Source: VFKI01 sp964647825 (GTDB lineage Bacteria; Pseudomonadota; Gammaproteobacteria; DSM-16500). From it: DNA of 64,000 nt. The position numbers were made by a program, and so were the translations under genes. This document shows, piece by piece, positions 1 to 9,841 of this stretch; positions within the stretch are counted from its first letter, which is position 1, and every line of letters begins with the position of its first letter. Location: assembly GCA_964647825.1 (NCBI GenBank), contig CAZYJL010000003.1, forward strand, positions 177,959 through 241,958, read 5' to 3'. The notes under the pieces were generated by a model that was not told the DNA's origin, made no database searches, and worked only from the letters and a program-made list of their open reading frames with translations.

Positions 1-2521
1 CGTTTTTGTTGTTACTAGTGATTTTGTTGTTACTAGTGATATTTCTGATCCTTTTTCTGATCCTTTTTCTGATTCTTTTTCTGATTCTTTTTCTGAGAGA
101 ATAGCAGATAACATCGCTTCCAACGCGCCCTGCTGTTCTGCTGACGCATCTTGGCCTATCGCTTTTACTGTTTTTTTCAATAGTTTTGTAATTTTTTGCG
201 CCGCAGGTGATAACCACTTGCTAAATTTTTTCCCGACATCCCCTAATTTCACCACGGCGACATCACCTGAACTGACCATCGCATGATGACCATGTCCAAC
301 TTCCGTTAATTGCGTTTTCATCTCTTGTTCTAACTCAGCACCGCTTAACAAAGGCATGAGCTGCGTGGGTTTTTCAGAACTTGCTAATTTATCGCACTGT
401 TGACAGGCATCAAACGTCATCGCACTTTTTGCTGCATTCACAACAGCTGTCCGATCACGTGCACTCTTACAACCCGTCAGCATTAATCCTTTATGTCCCA
501 TCGTTAATTGTTCCAACGCGGCTTTTTCAATTTCACGACTGGGTTGCTTTCGCACATTTAATTGAATATACGAAGCAACTCTACCCAACATATCCATCGT
601 CATGGCCATAAACGAAAGTGGCGGAATGGCAACCGCGACGTAAGAAGTCATGAATTCTTTCGTTGTACGATACCAACGTGCCAAATACGATTCATGATTT
701 AATTGACGCAATTGATACGCACTCGACATTTTAATCGCTAATGCTGTCTGGACTTCTTGATTTAAACTTTTGTACTCACCACGCACTAATTTTTGCTGAA
801 TTTTTGCTATATTTTTTAACTCTTCCGCTGTCAACGCAGTAACACCCAATACTGATGCATTATCACTTTTTAAATAATTTGCAAATGTCCGCAATGCAGA
901 TCGATCTTCCCAATCTTTTATTTCATTATGCAAAGCAAACAATTCATCTGCCGCAGAACGGATAATTTCTTCTGTACCATCGATATCTTGTGATCGCACC
1001 AGCGAAACCGGCGCTAATTTATTTACCGAATGATTGACATTAGCAATCGTCAAATGCACTTTCGGATTTTCATTATTCACAAGAAGTGCTTCTAATTCGT
1101 TTTCTGTAATTTGATCCAACGCTGCATTTAATTCTTCTAAATAACGGCCATTATTATCTTCTTGTGCATGATATTGATCGATTATCAGCGGCGATAACAA
1201 TGTTTGATACACGACGGGAAATTCAATCATCTTATCAACTGGATATTTTTGATAAAGCACAGCATATTTTTCTAAGTAATCTTTAACTTGATTTGGCAAA
1301 ACATCTTTTAAGATTGCTAAAATGGTTTGCTTGGCTGCTGCAATACGTTCTTCACGTTGACGTACTTTAAAAGGCACGGCAATACCTAAACGCACACTGG
1401 TTTGCGTCAACAATGTCTCAGGTTTTGATTCGGCATTTTGCTTCGAAACTATTATAGTCTCTTTTTTTGCATTCGCCGCCCAAGGCACCCAACGCGCGGC
1501 TGGACTGGCAGGCTTCGCATTATTAATTATCTTCTCTTTATTTTTTTCGAAAAATCGTTGCAGCCATGATTTTTTATTTTCTTTTTCTACCGTTTTTTCA
1601 TTTTTACGATCCGCATCGAGAAACCATTTTTCTTCAAAAAAATCTTTTTGTACTAACTTTGCTTCTGATTTTTCTTCTGATTTTATATATAAAACTGATG
1701 AAATAGCATATTCAATTTGACACGATTCAGTTTGCTGAATAAGCGCATACTTAACTCCNNNNNNNNNNNNNNNNNNNNNNNNNNNNNNNNNNNNNNNNNN
1801 NNNNNNNNNNNNNNNNNNNNNNNNNNNNNNNNNNNNNNNNNNNNNNNNNNNNNNNNNNACTTTTGTCTTCTTCACTTTTGTCTTCTTCACTTTTGTCTTC
1901 TTCACTTTTGTCTTCTTCACTTTTGTCTACTGTTTTTGTTTTATCTGGACAATAAGTTGTTGCCACTATCTCAGGTGGGTCTAACATCAATACACACTCA
2001 CGCGCTTGGCATAGTGTTTGATGTGTGATTTCTAATTCTTTACAAATTTTCGTTTCAAATGCCAGCATCCAGTTGGCATGTTGCTCCAGCACTTCTTCAT
2101 TAATTTCATCAAGATCTTTTAACTTTGCCATCATTTTAATTAAAACATGGCGTGCAGATTTTTTTAACTCAGTGAGTTTACTTTTTAACAACCCTTTATT
2201 TGCATCATCAAGATTCTCAACATACAACATCGCTGCACGCACATAATTGATTAATGCAATTGGCGCTTCATACATAGAAACAGGGAAAATCGGATTTCTT
2301 TTCTCTTCCGAAGAAACAAAATACAATCGAGTGTAATCCTTAGATTCGCTAACACCAGCCGATTCTCTAGAATTCGATTTACGATTACTTTCATGATCAC
2401 GAATCTGGCGAATTTGCTCAACAGAAAAAACATGCGCAATCTTTGTATCTGGATTAAGCATGATGTCTTGCTGCTTTGCGATGACCACACACTCATCACT
2501 TGTTTTCGATTCTGCGACCAT
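1..2521 (-). CDS. Putative secreted CX5R phosphoinositide phosphatase (partial, contains assembly gap)
   Basis: The minus-strand frame is open from an ATG at 2521 past the window edge, apart from 100 Ns at 1759-1858, which shift the nominal frame. About 807 residues are visible. The N-terminal ~200 residues are helical and unrecognised, followed by a KSEED repeat at the gap. The rest is a helix-rich region and then, at 451-471, GCKSARDRT, a CX5R phosphatase loop. The run C-K-S-x-x-D-R-T is characteristic of the SopB/IpgD and Legionella SidF-type inositol-lipid phosphatases. About 60 residues further on is an SSGDV stretch, where SopB-type enzymes have a comparable 'SGN' stretch. The C-terminus is built of SEKE/SEKG and SLVTTK repeats. 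I infer a translocated effector acting on host membrane phosphoinositides. No secretion signal was tested, and the family call rests on the motif. Confidence 0.62.
4..96 (-). repeat. Tandem repeats encoding the C-terminal SEKE/SEKG and SLVTTK units
   Basis: Four 12-bp units at 49-96 encode SEKE, SEKE, SEKG, SEKG. They are followed by two 18-bp units at 4-39, each encoding SLVTTK. Both sets lie in frame inside the phosphatase-like gene and the second set continues to the window edge. They are low-complexity, charged, probably disordered tail sequences prone to copy-number change. Confidence 0.8.
1759..1858. other. Assembly gap of exactly 100 N
   Basis: One hundred Ns interrupt the phosphatase-like gene directly beside a 15-bp tandem repeat. 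The round number points to a placeholder of unknown true length. The reading frame on either side differs by one phase, so the real gap length is not 100 if the gene is intact. Confidence 0.95.
1859..1933 (-). repeat. 15-bp tandem repeat encoding KSEED units
   Basis: Four perfect copies and one decayed copy of a 15-bp unit run up to the gap edge. Read on the minus strand each encodes Lys-Ser-Glu-Glu-Asp. The array probably continues into the gap and is the likely reason the assembly broke here. Confidence 0.9.
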
Positions 2522-2887
2522 TCAATCACCTCATTAGGCACGACGCCTTATACAGTATTTACCTGAAACTTTAATAAAAAAATAGCCTCTAGGTTGAATA
2601 ATAATAAATATTTTTTACTGTATATGTCTAAAAAATAATCCAATAGTGCGCTTTTTTTAGGCAAAAAACAATGGCAATGATTAAATAATCAGCCATGACA
2701 ACGATCCCACAGCTTTTTTTTGATAATTTCTCTATATTTATCAACATAATAGAAATGATTTGGTCAACTATATTGCGTGCAAAATGAACACTAGCACTCG
2801 CTCAAAATTCAGGTAGAATACGCGGTCCGCCTTGCTGGTCGCGGCAAGGTTCACATAACGGTTTTTTTATATTTTTGGAGAAACAAC
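2522..2887. other. Intergenic region between the phosphatase-like gene and rplY, with rplY leader hairpin
   Basis: This 366-bp AT-rich stretch separates two divergent genes and holds no ORF or RNA gene I recognise. Near rplY a TAGAAT at 2814-2819 could be a -10 box, although no good -35 lies 16-18 bp upstream. A GC-rich hairpin with arms CCTTGC (2830-2835) and GCAAGG (2844-2849) follows and would be in the rplY leader. A GGAG ribosome site precedes the ATG at 2888. The promoter assignment is weak. Confidence 0.4.
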
Positions 2888-3598
2888 ATGTCCGCATTCC
2901 AATTTTCATTGGAAGCTGAAACGCGCGAAACGCTGGGGAAAGGTGCGAGCCGCCGCCTGCGTCATGCGAATCGGGTTCCTGCCATTATTTACGGTGCCGG
3001 TGAAGCGCCTGCTGCCATCACCCTCGAACACAATAAAATCATGCATGCGTTATCCCATGAAGCTTTTTACTCTCACATCCTTGATTTAAAAACAGCGGAT
3101 CGTATTGAAAAAGTCATTCTCAAAGCAGTGCAACGGCATCCTGCAAAACCTCGCATTCTGCATGTGGATTTTCAACGTGTGCGCGCAGATCAAAAAATTC
3201 ATATGCACGTTCCTTTGCATTTCAAAGGGGAAGACGTGGCGCCGGGCGTTAAAGCAGGCGGTATTTTCTCTCATTTAATGGCAGATGTTGAAATCACTTG
3301 CTTACCAGGCGACTTACCTGAGTTCATTGAAGTCGATGTGTCTAGCATGGCATTAGACGACACCCTGCATTTATCAGACATTAAACTACCCAAAGGCGTC
3401 GTATTAGTGGCGTTTGCACATGGCGTGGAAGGTCACGATCACCCTGTCATCAGCATCCACGTGCCGAAAATCATTGAAGAAGAAGCACCTGTGGTGGAAG
3501 CTGCCGCAGAAGGCGAAGCAACTGACGCAGCGTCAGGTGATGCTACCAACGCGACTGATGCGACTAAATCAGAAAGCGATAAAGAAAAAGATAAATAA
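2888..3598 (+). CDS. rplY: 50S ribosomal protein L25/general stress protein Ctc
   Basis: This 236-residue protein is the long, Ctc/TL5-type form of L25, which binds 5S rRNA in the large ribosomal subunit. Residues 1-95 form the L25 domain, with the typical opening in which a GKGASRRLR stretch precedes PAIIYG. Residues ~100-193 form the C-terminal beta domain seen in Ctc proteins (VPLHFKGEDVAPGVK onward). Residues ~196-236 are an acidic Ala/Thr-rich tail ending in KEKDK. A clear GGAG site lies upstream of the ATG. It is followed by a palindromic repeat and then pth, the neighbour often found in proteobacteria (rplY-pth-ychF). Confidence 0.95.
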   Translation: MSAFQFSLEAETRETLGKGASRRLRHANRVPAIIYGAGEAPAAITLEHNKIMHALSHEAFYSHILDLKTADRIEKVILKAVQRHPAKPRILHVDFQRVRADQKIHMHVPLHFKGEDVAPGVKAGGIFSHLMADVEITCLPGDLPEFIEVDVSSMALDDTLHLSDIKLPKGVVLVAFAHGVEGHDHPVISIHVPKIIEEEAPVVEAAAEGEATDAASGDATNATDATKSESDKEKDK

Positions 3599-3611
3599 GC
3601 ACGCAAGAAGA

Positions 3612-3687
3612 TCGATTCATTCATTTTGTCATACCGCAGTTCATCCGCGGTATGACAAGAAGAACAGAATGACTGAAATAAAATCGA
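3612..3687. repeat. Short palindromic repeat, family R (single-hairpin copy)
   Basis: The core 3627-3657 is a hairpin whose arms read TGTCATACCGC and its complement, flanked by arms beginning CGATTCATTCAT. It matches one half of the longer two-hairpin copies at 39017-39147, 40699-40850 and 48939-49068. Lying just after rplY, it could also act as its terminator. Confidence 0.75.
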
Positions 3688-3820
3688 CAGTGAACACCAG
3701 TCAGCATGCCTGTCTGGCTTTGTATGCTAACCAGTCGCTCAAAGACAGTACCGTTACCTCACTGCCTTCACTGAAAACAGGATCATTTTAACGCTTATCA
3801 ACATGGAGTGATTTTTTCTC

Positions 3821-4426
3821 TTGTCACTATCATCCGGAATTCGTTTGATCGTCGGTCTTGGCAATCCGGGACCTGACTATGCGGCTACCCGACACAATGC
3901 TGGCGCGTGGTTTGTCGAAGCACTTGCGCAAGATAATCAGTGTAGTTTAAAACGTGAAACACGTTTTCACGGATTAACCGGCACCATCAATCAAACATCA
4001 ACCAAACTACATTTACTCATTCCACAAACGTTTATGAATCTTTCAGGCCAGGCGGTGATGGCACTTGCAAAGTATTATGCGATTCCGCCCGAACAGATTT
4101 TAGTTGCGCACGATGATTTAGATCTGGCTGTCGGTGATATTCGTTTAAAATTTGATGGCGGCCACGGCGGGCATAATGGCTTGCGCGATATCATGCGTCA
4201 TGCTGGTACACAAAAATTTCATCGTTTACGCATTGGGATTGGTCATCCCGGAAAATCAGAAAATAAAAAAGACGTAACGGATTATGTCCTAAAACCACCC
4301 AAAAAAGCTGAACGAGAATTAATCGATCACGTATTACATCAAGCGCATGCTGTTTTACCTTTATTAATTCAAGGGCATTATCAACAAGCAATGCAAGTTT
4401 TACATACGATAGAAGACAAAAAATAG
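3821..4426 (+). CDS. pth: Peptidyl-tRNA hydrolase
   Basis: The enzyme releases peptides from peptidyl-tRNA that has dropped off the ribosome so the tRNA can be reused. The 201 residues match the family length. The signature VGLGNPG (11-17) is followed by the TRHNAG stretch with the catalytic His25. Asn15, Asn73 (FMNLSG) and Asp98 (HDDLDL) fit the other active-site positions. The start is TTG at 3821, since upstream ATGs run into stops; a GGAG lies upstream. It sits between rplY and ychF on the same strand, probably one transcription unit. Confidence 0.95.
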   Translation: MSLSSGIRLIVGLGNPGPDYAATRHNAGAWFVEALAQDNQCSLKRETRFHGLTGTINQTSTKLHLLIPQTFMNLSGQAVMALAKYYAIPPEQILVAHDDLDLAVGDIRLKFDGGHGGHNGLRDIMRHAGTQKFHRLRIGIGHPGKSENKKDVTDYVLKPPKKAERELIDHVLHQAHAVLPLLIQGHYQQAMQVLHTIEDKK

Positions 4427-4488
4427 CAAAGCCCTGTTTTTATTTTTGTTGTCTTCATTTATTTATTTTATATAAGAGATAAGAAACT

Positions 4489-5580
4489 ATGGGAATCAAA
4501 TGCGGCATTGTGGGCTTACCGAACGTTGGCAAATCAACATTATTTAACTGCCTCACGAAAGCAGGTGTCGAAGCATCGAATTATCCATTTTGTACCATTG
4601 AACCAAACGTTGGCGTGGTTCCTGTGCCCGATCCACGACTTGCGCAATTAGCAAAAATTGTCAACCCGCAACGCATTTTACCGGCTGCGATGGAATTTGT
4701 AGATATTGCGGGCTTAGTGAAAGGCGCCTCACAAGGAGAAGGCTTAGGAAATCGTTTTCTGGCGAATATTCGCGAAACTGACGCGATTGCTCACGTGGTA
4801 CGCTGTTTTGAAAATGATGATATTGTGCATGTTGCCGGAAAAATTTCGCCCGCCAATGATATCGAAGTGATTCATACAGAACTTGCGCTGGCTGATTTAG
4901 AATCCGTTGGTAAAATTATTCAACGCTTACAAAAACAAGCCAAAAGTGGTGATAAATCCACACAAATAGGCATTGCATTATTAGAACGCGTGCAACAACA
5001 ATTAAATCAAGGACAACCAATTCGCGCGCTGGATCTCACACCTGATGAAAAAAATTATTTAAAGCCTTTCCAATTTTTAACACAAAAACCCACGCTCTAT
5101 ATTGCGAATGTCGCTGAAAACGGTTTTGACAATAATCCATGGCTCGATGCAGTGAAAAAAATTGCCGCGAATGAAAATGCGAGTGTCGTGGCTGTCTGTG
5201 CTGCTATTGAAGCAGAAATTGCTGAACTCGACGATGACGAAAAAATAGAATTTTTAGCAGAACTTAATTTAACAGAACCAGGCCTTGACCGTGTGATCCA
5301 CGCGGGTTATCAATTGCTTGATCTCGAAACGTATTTTACTGCAGGGGAAAAAGAAGTTCGCGCATGGACGATTCGTCGACACTCTACCGCACCCGTCGCA
5401 GCAGGTGCGATTCATTCCGATTTTGAAAAAGGCTTTATTCGCGCTGAAGTCATTAGCTTTGCCGATTATATTACATATCAGGGCGAAGCCGGGGCAAAAG
5501 ACGCGGGCAAATGGCGGCTCGAAGGCAAAGAATACATTGTGCAAGATGGCGATGTGATTCATTTTCGATTTAATGTATAA
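4489..5580 (+). CDS. ychF: Redox-regulated ribosome-associated ATPase/GTPase YchF (EngD, OLA1 family)
   Basis: This is a universally conserved Obg-family P-loop NTPase that prefers ATP and associates with the ribosome. The 363 residues match the family. The Walker A motif GLPNVGKST is at 9-17, the switch region contains DIAGLVKGAS, and the last ~80 residues form the TGS domain, ending in DGDVIHFRFNV. It lies 62 bp after pth on the same strand, a common arrangement. A purine-rich AAGAGATAAGAA precedes the ATG. Confidence 0.95.
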   Translation: MGIKCGIVGLPNVGKSTLFNCLTKAGVEASNYPFCTIEPNVGVVPVPDPRLAQLAKIVNPQRILPAAMEFVDIAGLVKGASQGEGLGNRFLANIRETDAIAHVVRCFENDDIVHVAGKISPANDIEVIHTELALADLESVGKIIQRLQKQAKSGDKSTQIGIALLERVQQQLNQGQPIRALDLTPDEKNYLKPFQFLTQKPTLYIANVAENGFDNNPWLDAVKKIAANENASVVAVCAAIEAEIAELDDDEKIEFLAELNLTEPGLDRVIHAGYQLLDLETYFTAGEKEVRAWTIRRHSTAPVAAGAIHSDFEKGFIRAEVISFADYITYQGEAGAKDAGKWRLEGKEYIVQDGDVIHFRFNV

Positions 5581-5613
5581 TTTTTTTTAAAATACTTAAC
5601 AAATTTTATCTAA

Positions 5614-6600
5614 ATGTATACTCGAGAAAAGAAGAAGGCCATTGAACCAGCCAATCATTGCAATCCTTATGTCATTTTAAAAGAGAAGCATCTGATTGAT
5701 ATAACGGATGGGCAAACGCCGTTACATCGCTGCACTTCTTGCATTGAAATTACGGCGCTTGAAAATCAATACAGCGAGACATTACTCACACATATGGCGC
5801 GCACACCTGACACTTATGGCTGTCTCCCAATTCATTATCTATCTAAAGATGAACTCTCAGAAGCCAAAAATAAAATATTCAAATACACCACGGCTAGACC
5901 AGAAACCAAACCCATTAAAGAATTAATTGATATTGAAAAAGAACTCAAAAAATATTCCTTTGCTAAAAAAAAATTAAAAAACAACTTAGAAATAGCATAC
6001 AAAGCAATTAATTTTGTCCGCAGCCAAATCGATTTTTCTTCATCGCACCCAGATACGAATGACCTAACCGAAGACGAACAGAAAAAACTTAATTTAAAAA
6101 TAAAAAAGATTCGAGAAGAAAAAATATACGAATCCAAAATTAACAAAAAGTGTCTAAAAGAGAGAATAGCGAATTGCTCAGAATATACCTCTCTATGTCA
6201 AAAAATTATTTACAACACAGGCTATCACTTCTCTCTGAATGTTTATCGAATAATAAACGGTGATCATACTTTTTTAGTACTCAGCGAAGGGAAAAACGCT
6301 GTGGTATGTGATGGTTGGACGGGCACAGCTTACCCCATGTACAATATCACTGAAAAACTATTTACTCACAGTACAATTCGACATAGCCAAGGTAAAAAAT
6401 ATTTTAATATTACTGCGGCATTTGTGCCAGAATTCCATGAAATTGAAAAAATTACAGATCGCTCGATTCCTTCCAGAAAAAGCGCTGTGCCGTCTAAAAT
6501 AATAAGTTTTTTCTTCCCTCCTAAAACACATCCCATTCCAAATGTAATAGAAAAAGATACAGACGATGAAAAAGAGAATTCGTTCACACTCATCTTGTAA
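5614..6600 (+). CDS. Predicted effector with papain-like Cys-His-Asp triad
   Basis: This 328-residue protein has no signal peptide or membrane segment. Residues ~28-75 contain two ankyrin-like phrases (DGQTPLHRC and TYGCLPIHYL). Residues ~100-185 are charged and strongly helical, probably coiled coil. The C-terminal domain holds ANCSEY with Cys188, NGDHTFLVL with His218 and VVCDGW with Asp233. This Cys, (G)DH and Asp-x-Trp order with a following Tyr-Pro resembles papain-fold cysteine proteases or acyl-transfer domains found in secreted effectors. I infer a translocated enzyme acting on a host protein; the substrate is unknown. No convincing ribosome site precedes the ATG, and the gene may be read through from ychF 33 bp upstream. 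The family assignment is from motif pattern only. Confidence 0.55.
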   Translation: MYTREKKKAIEPANHCNPYVILKEKHLIDITDGQTPLHRCTSCIEITALENQYSETLLTHMARTPDTYGCLPIHYLSKDELSEAKNKIFKYTTARPETKPIKELIDIEKELKKYSFAKKKLKNNLEIAYKAINFVRSQIDFSSSHPDTNDLTEDEQKKLNLKIKKIREEKIYESKINKKCLKERIANCSEYTSLCQKIIYNTGYHFSLNVYRIINGDHTFLVLSEGKNAVVCDGWTGTAYPMYNITEKLFTHSTIRHSQGKKYFNITAAFVPEFHEIEKITDRSIPSRKSAVPSKIISFFFPPKTHPIPNVIEKDTDDEKENSFTLIL

Positions 6601-6724
6601 AATAAAAATTCATTCTAACAATTCATTTTTTATTTTAAGGGAGAGAAATCATAATCAGGAAGAGCATATTTAATATTGAAATAATTTAAAATAATCAATT
6701 GTCAACAAACCCTAACCAAACAAA

Positions 6725-7474
6725 TTATTTCACCGATAAAATCCGCTGCCGCACGACTTCAAATAAACACACACCCGCTGCCACCGAGACATTCAAACTC
6801 GACACCGACCCTTGTAATGGAATTTTCAACAACCCATCACACAGCTCACGCGTTAAACGTCGTAAACCACTGCCTTCTGCCCCTAAAACCAATGCAACTG
6901 GGCCTGTGAATGTCTCCGCATACAACGATTTTTCCGCTTCGCCCGCCGCGCCATATAGCCAAACACCCTTTTCTTTTAAAAGCGTTAACGTGCGCGCCAA
7001 ATTCGTCACTTGAATAAATGGCACGGTCTCCGCTGCACCCGAGGCGACTTTAATTGCCGTTTCACTCAAGCCTGCCGCACGATCCTTGGGTGCAATCACT
7101 GCAGTCACACCCGCCGCATCCGCTGTGCGTAAACACGCACCTAAATTATGCGGATCAGTCACGCCATCTAATATTAAAAAAAATGGCGGCGTCACTACTG
7201 TATCCAGCAATGTCAGTAAATCATTTTCCGTATACTGCTGCGCAGGCGAACATAATGCGATCACTCCTTGATGCGTTGCAGATTGACTCAAACGATCCAA
7301 TTTTTCTCGCGTGACCATTTCAATTGGTATATCAGCCGCTTTTGCCAACGCTAACAAAACACGCATACGCTGATCTTGTCGCTCAGACGCTACCCACAAT
7401 TGACTCACTCGCTGTGGTTGTTTTTGCAAAAGACTTTCGACAGCATGCAACCCATAAATCGTAATTTTTTTCAT
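6725..7474 (-). CDS. rlmB: 23S rRNA (guanosine-2'-O-)-methyltransferase RlmB
   Basis: RlmB methylates the 2'-OH of G2251 in the peptidyl-transferase region of 23S rRNA using S-adenosylmethionine. The 249 residues have the N-terminal L7Ae-like substrate-binding domain (IYGLHAVESLL at the start) and a C-terminal SpoU/TrmH knot domain. The knot motifs are visible: LDGVTDPHNLGACLRTA, LVLGAEGSGLRRL, and LNVSVAAGVCLFE near the C-terminus. It starts 18 bp after the rnr stop, the same rnr-rlmB order as in Escherichia coli, so the two are almost certainly co-transcribed. Confidence 0.95.
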   Translation of the reverse strand: MKKITIYGLHAVESLLQKQPQRVSQLWVASERQDQRMRVLLALAKAADIPIEMVTREKLDRLSQSATHQGVIALCSPAQQYTENDLLTLLDTVVTPPFFLILDGVTDPHNLGACLRTADAAGVTAVIAPKDRAAGLSETAIKVASGAAETVPFIQVTNLARTLTLLKEKGVWLYGAAGEAEKSLYAETFTGPVALVLGAEGSGLRRLTRELCDGLLKIPLQGSVSSLNVSVAAGVCLFEVVRQRILSVK

Positions 7475-7492
7475 TTTTTATTCATGCTCACT

Positions 7493-9841
7493 TTATTTGC
7501 GACTCTCTTTTTTCTTTTTTTTCTTACTTCCCTGACGTTTTTTTTTCGTCTTTTTATGAGTTACTTCTTGTGTTGTAATATTTTTTTTATTTTTCTTCGA
7601 TGATTTAGCTTTATTTCTCGCCAATTCACTTTCTTTAGTTTGTAACCGTGCTCGTTCTTTTTCATTTTCATCTTCTACCAATGAAAAATCCATTTTCCGT
7701 TGCTCAAGATCGACACGCGCCACAATAATCGTCACGCGACCGCCTAATCGAAAACGTCGCCCAGAACGCTCGCCGATAATTTCATGACGCGACGCTTCAT
7801 AATGATAATAATCATTTGGCAATTGACTAATATGCACTAAGCCTTCGACAAAGACGTCTGTCAATTGCACAAAAAGACCAAACGACGTCACGCTCGATAT
7901 CACGCCAGCAAATTCTTTGCCCACTTGATCCAACATATATTCGCATTTCAACCAATCCATTGCCTCACGCGTTGCATCATCCGCGCGACGTTCAGTCATC
8001 GAACAATGTTCGCCATATTTTTCCCATGCCGCATCCTTTTCACCTTTCTTAAATTTTCCATGTAAAATACTACGGATAGCGCGATGCACTAATAAATCGG
8101 GATAACGACGAATCGGGGAAGTAAAATGCGTATACGCATCAAACGCTAAACCAAAATGCCCTTCGTTTTGTGGCGTATATAACGCTTGTGACAAAGAACG
8201 CAGTAACACCATTTGAATCATGCCCACATCTGGACGTTCTGCAATCGTCGCTAACAATGCGGCATAATCACGCGGCTGTGGCAATTCACCACCGGGTAAT
8301 TGCAAAGCCAATTCACCCAAAAATTTACGCAAATCGACTAATTTTTCTGGCGAAGGCCCACGATGCACACGAAATAACCCGGGACAGTCATGCGTTAATA
8401 ATAAATGCGCTGCAGAAATATTTGCCGCCAACATGCATTCTTCAATTAAACGATGCGCATCATTTCGTACGACTTGCACAATACGCTCAATTTTACGATC
8501 GCGACCAAAAACAATACGCGTTTCTGGTAAATCAAAATCAATCGAACCACGCTTTTTACGTGCAGCCGCTAAAACTTGATATAACGTAAACAATTCATCT
8601 AATTGCGGTAATAACGCCGTATGCTGCTGTCGCGCATTCACATCCCGTTTACCAACACACGCATAGACTTTGTTATACGTCAGGCGCGCATACGAACGAA
8701 ACACCGCCTCATGAAAAGTTGACTCAGCAATCTGCCCAGTCGAGCTTATTTGCATTTCACACACTAATGCCAAACGATTGACATGAGGATTTAGTGAACA
8801 TAACCCATTTGATAATTTCTCCGGCAACATCGGAATCACGCGTCCGGGAAAATAGACAGAATTTCCACGATTTAAAGCTTCGCGATCTAGCGCACTGCCA
8901 GGTCGCACATAATGACTAACATCAGCAATCGCTACATAGAGTTTCCAACCCGCCGCATTTTTTTCACAATACACGGCATCATCAAAATCTTTCGCGTCTT
9001 CACCATCAATTGTCACAAACGGCAAATGCCGCAAATCGGTACGCGAGGCAAAGGCTTCTTCAGGGACTTCTGCCGCAAAACGTGCCGCTTCTGCTAACAC
9101 ATCTTCAGGCCATTTATAGGGAATATCATGATTACGAATCGCCAAATCAATTTCCATGCCGGGCGCCATATGATCGCCCATCACTTCACTAATTTCGCCC
9201 ATTAAGCGATTTGCAGTATCAGGCCATGTCGTAATGCGTGCAATCACGATTTGACCCTGCTGCGCACCATTCAGCGCATCCGGTGGAATTAAAATATCTT
9301 GTGTTAAACGTGTATTCGACGGCTGGACAAACGCAATCCCCGACTCAATCAATAAACGCCCGGCGACTTCGTGCGTATTATGTTCTGTCACTTCAACAAT
9401 TGCGCCCTCACGTCGCCCTTTGCTATCCACATTGGTAATCCGCGCAAACACGCGATCACCGTGCATCGCTTTGCGCATCTGACGCGCACTAATAAAAATC
9501 CCTTCACCGCCATCATCTGGATCGACAAAACCATACCCATCACGATGACCCACCACGCGCCCTGCCACCAAATCCATCTTATCCGGCAAGCCATACGCAC
9601 CACGACGATTTTGAATTAACTGGCCATCACGCACCATGGCGCCTAAACGCCGACGCAGTGCTTCTTCTTCCACTGGATCGGTAAGATTCAAACCAGCAAC
9701 TAGTTTTCGATAAGTAAGAGGACAATTACATTCAGCGAGATATTCAAGAATAAACTCACGACTCGGTATGGGACGCTCGTATTTTTCCGCTTCCCGTTGT
9801 GCATATTTATCTGTTCGGATCTGACTATCTCCTTTCTGCAT
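7493..9841 (-). CDS. rnr: Ribonuclease R
   Basis: RNase R is a processive 3'-5' exoribonuclease that degrades structured RNA and takes part in rRNA and mRNA quality control. The protein shows a winged-helix start (IPSREFILEYL), cold-shock domains (VVGHRDGYGFV), and the RNB catalytic domain with the Asp cluster DGEDAKDFDDA. The RNB signature HFTSPIRRYPDL and an S1 domain (GVISSVTSFGLFVQL) follow. It ends in a Lys-rich tail, as in E. coli. The frame is open back to 9949, but family alignment favours Met at 9841 (start MQKGDSQIRTD), giving 782 residues; the start is not certain. Confidence 0.93.
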   Translation of the reverse strand: MQKGDSQIRTDKYAQREAEKYERPIPSREFILEYLAECNCPLTYRKLVAGLNLTDPVEEEALRRRLGAMVRDGQLIQNRRGAYGLPDKMDLVAGRVVGHRDGYGFVDPDDGGEGIFISARQMRKAMHGDRVFARITNVDSKGRREGAIVEVTEHNTHEVAGRLLIESGIAFVQPSNTRLTQDILIPPDALNGAQQGQIVIARITTWPDTANRLMGEISEVMGDHMAPGMEIDLAIRNHDIPYKWPEDVLAEAARFAAEVPEEAFASRTDLRHLPFVTIDGEDAKDFDDAVYCEKNAAGWKLYVAIADVSHYVRPGSALDREALNRGNSVYFPGRVIPMLPEKLSNGLCSLNPHVNRLALVCEMQISSTGQIAESTFHEAVFRSYARLTYNKVYACVGKRDVNARQQHTALLPQLDELFTLYQVLAAARKKRGSIDFDLPETRIVFGRDRKIERIVQVVRNDAHRLIEECMLAANISAAHLLLTHDCPGLFRVHRGPSPEKLVDLRKFLGELALQLPGGELPQPRDYAALLATIAERPDVGMIQMVLLRSLSQALYTPQNEGHFGLAFDAYTHFTSPIRRYPDLLVHRAIRSILHGKFKKGEKDAAWEKYGEHCSMTERRADDATREAMDWLKCEYMLDQVGKEFAGVISSVTSFGLFVQLTDVFVEGLVHISQLPNDYYHYEASRHEIIGERSGRRFRLGGRVTIIVARVDLEQRKMDFSLVEDENEKERARLQTKESELARNKAKSSKKNKKNITTQEVTHKKTKKKRQGSKKKKKKESRK

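Noticed and set aside
1717..2028. Plus-strand open frame across the N gap encoding repeated FCLLH units
   Set aside because: It is the antisense of the KSEED repeat and depends on Ns; the minus frame is the coding one.
3414..3791. Plus-strand frame after rplY
   Set aside because: It overlaps rplY out of frame and runs through the palindromic repeat; no ribosome site or protein-like composition.
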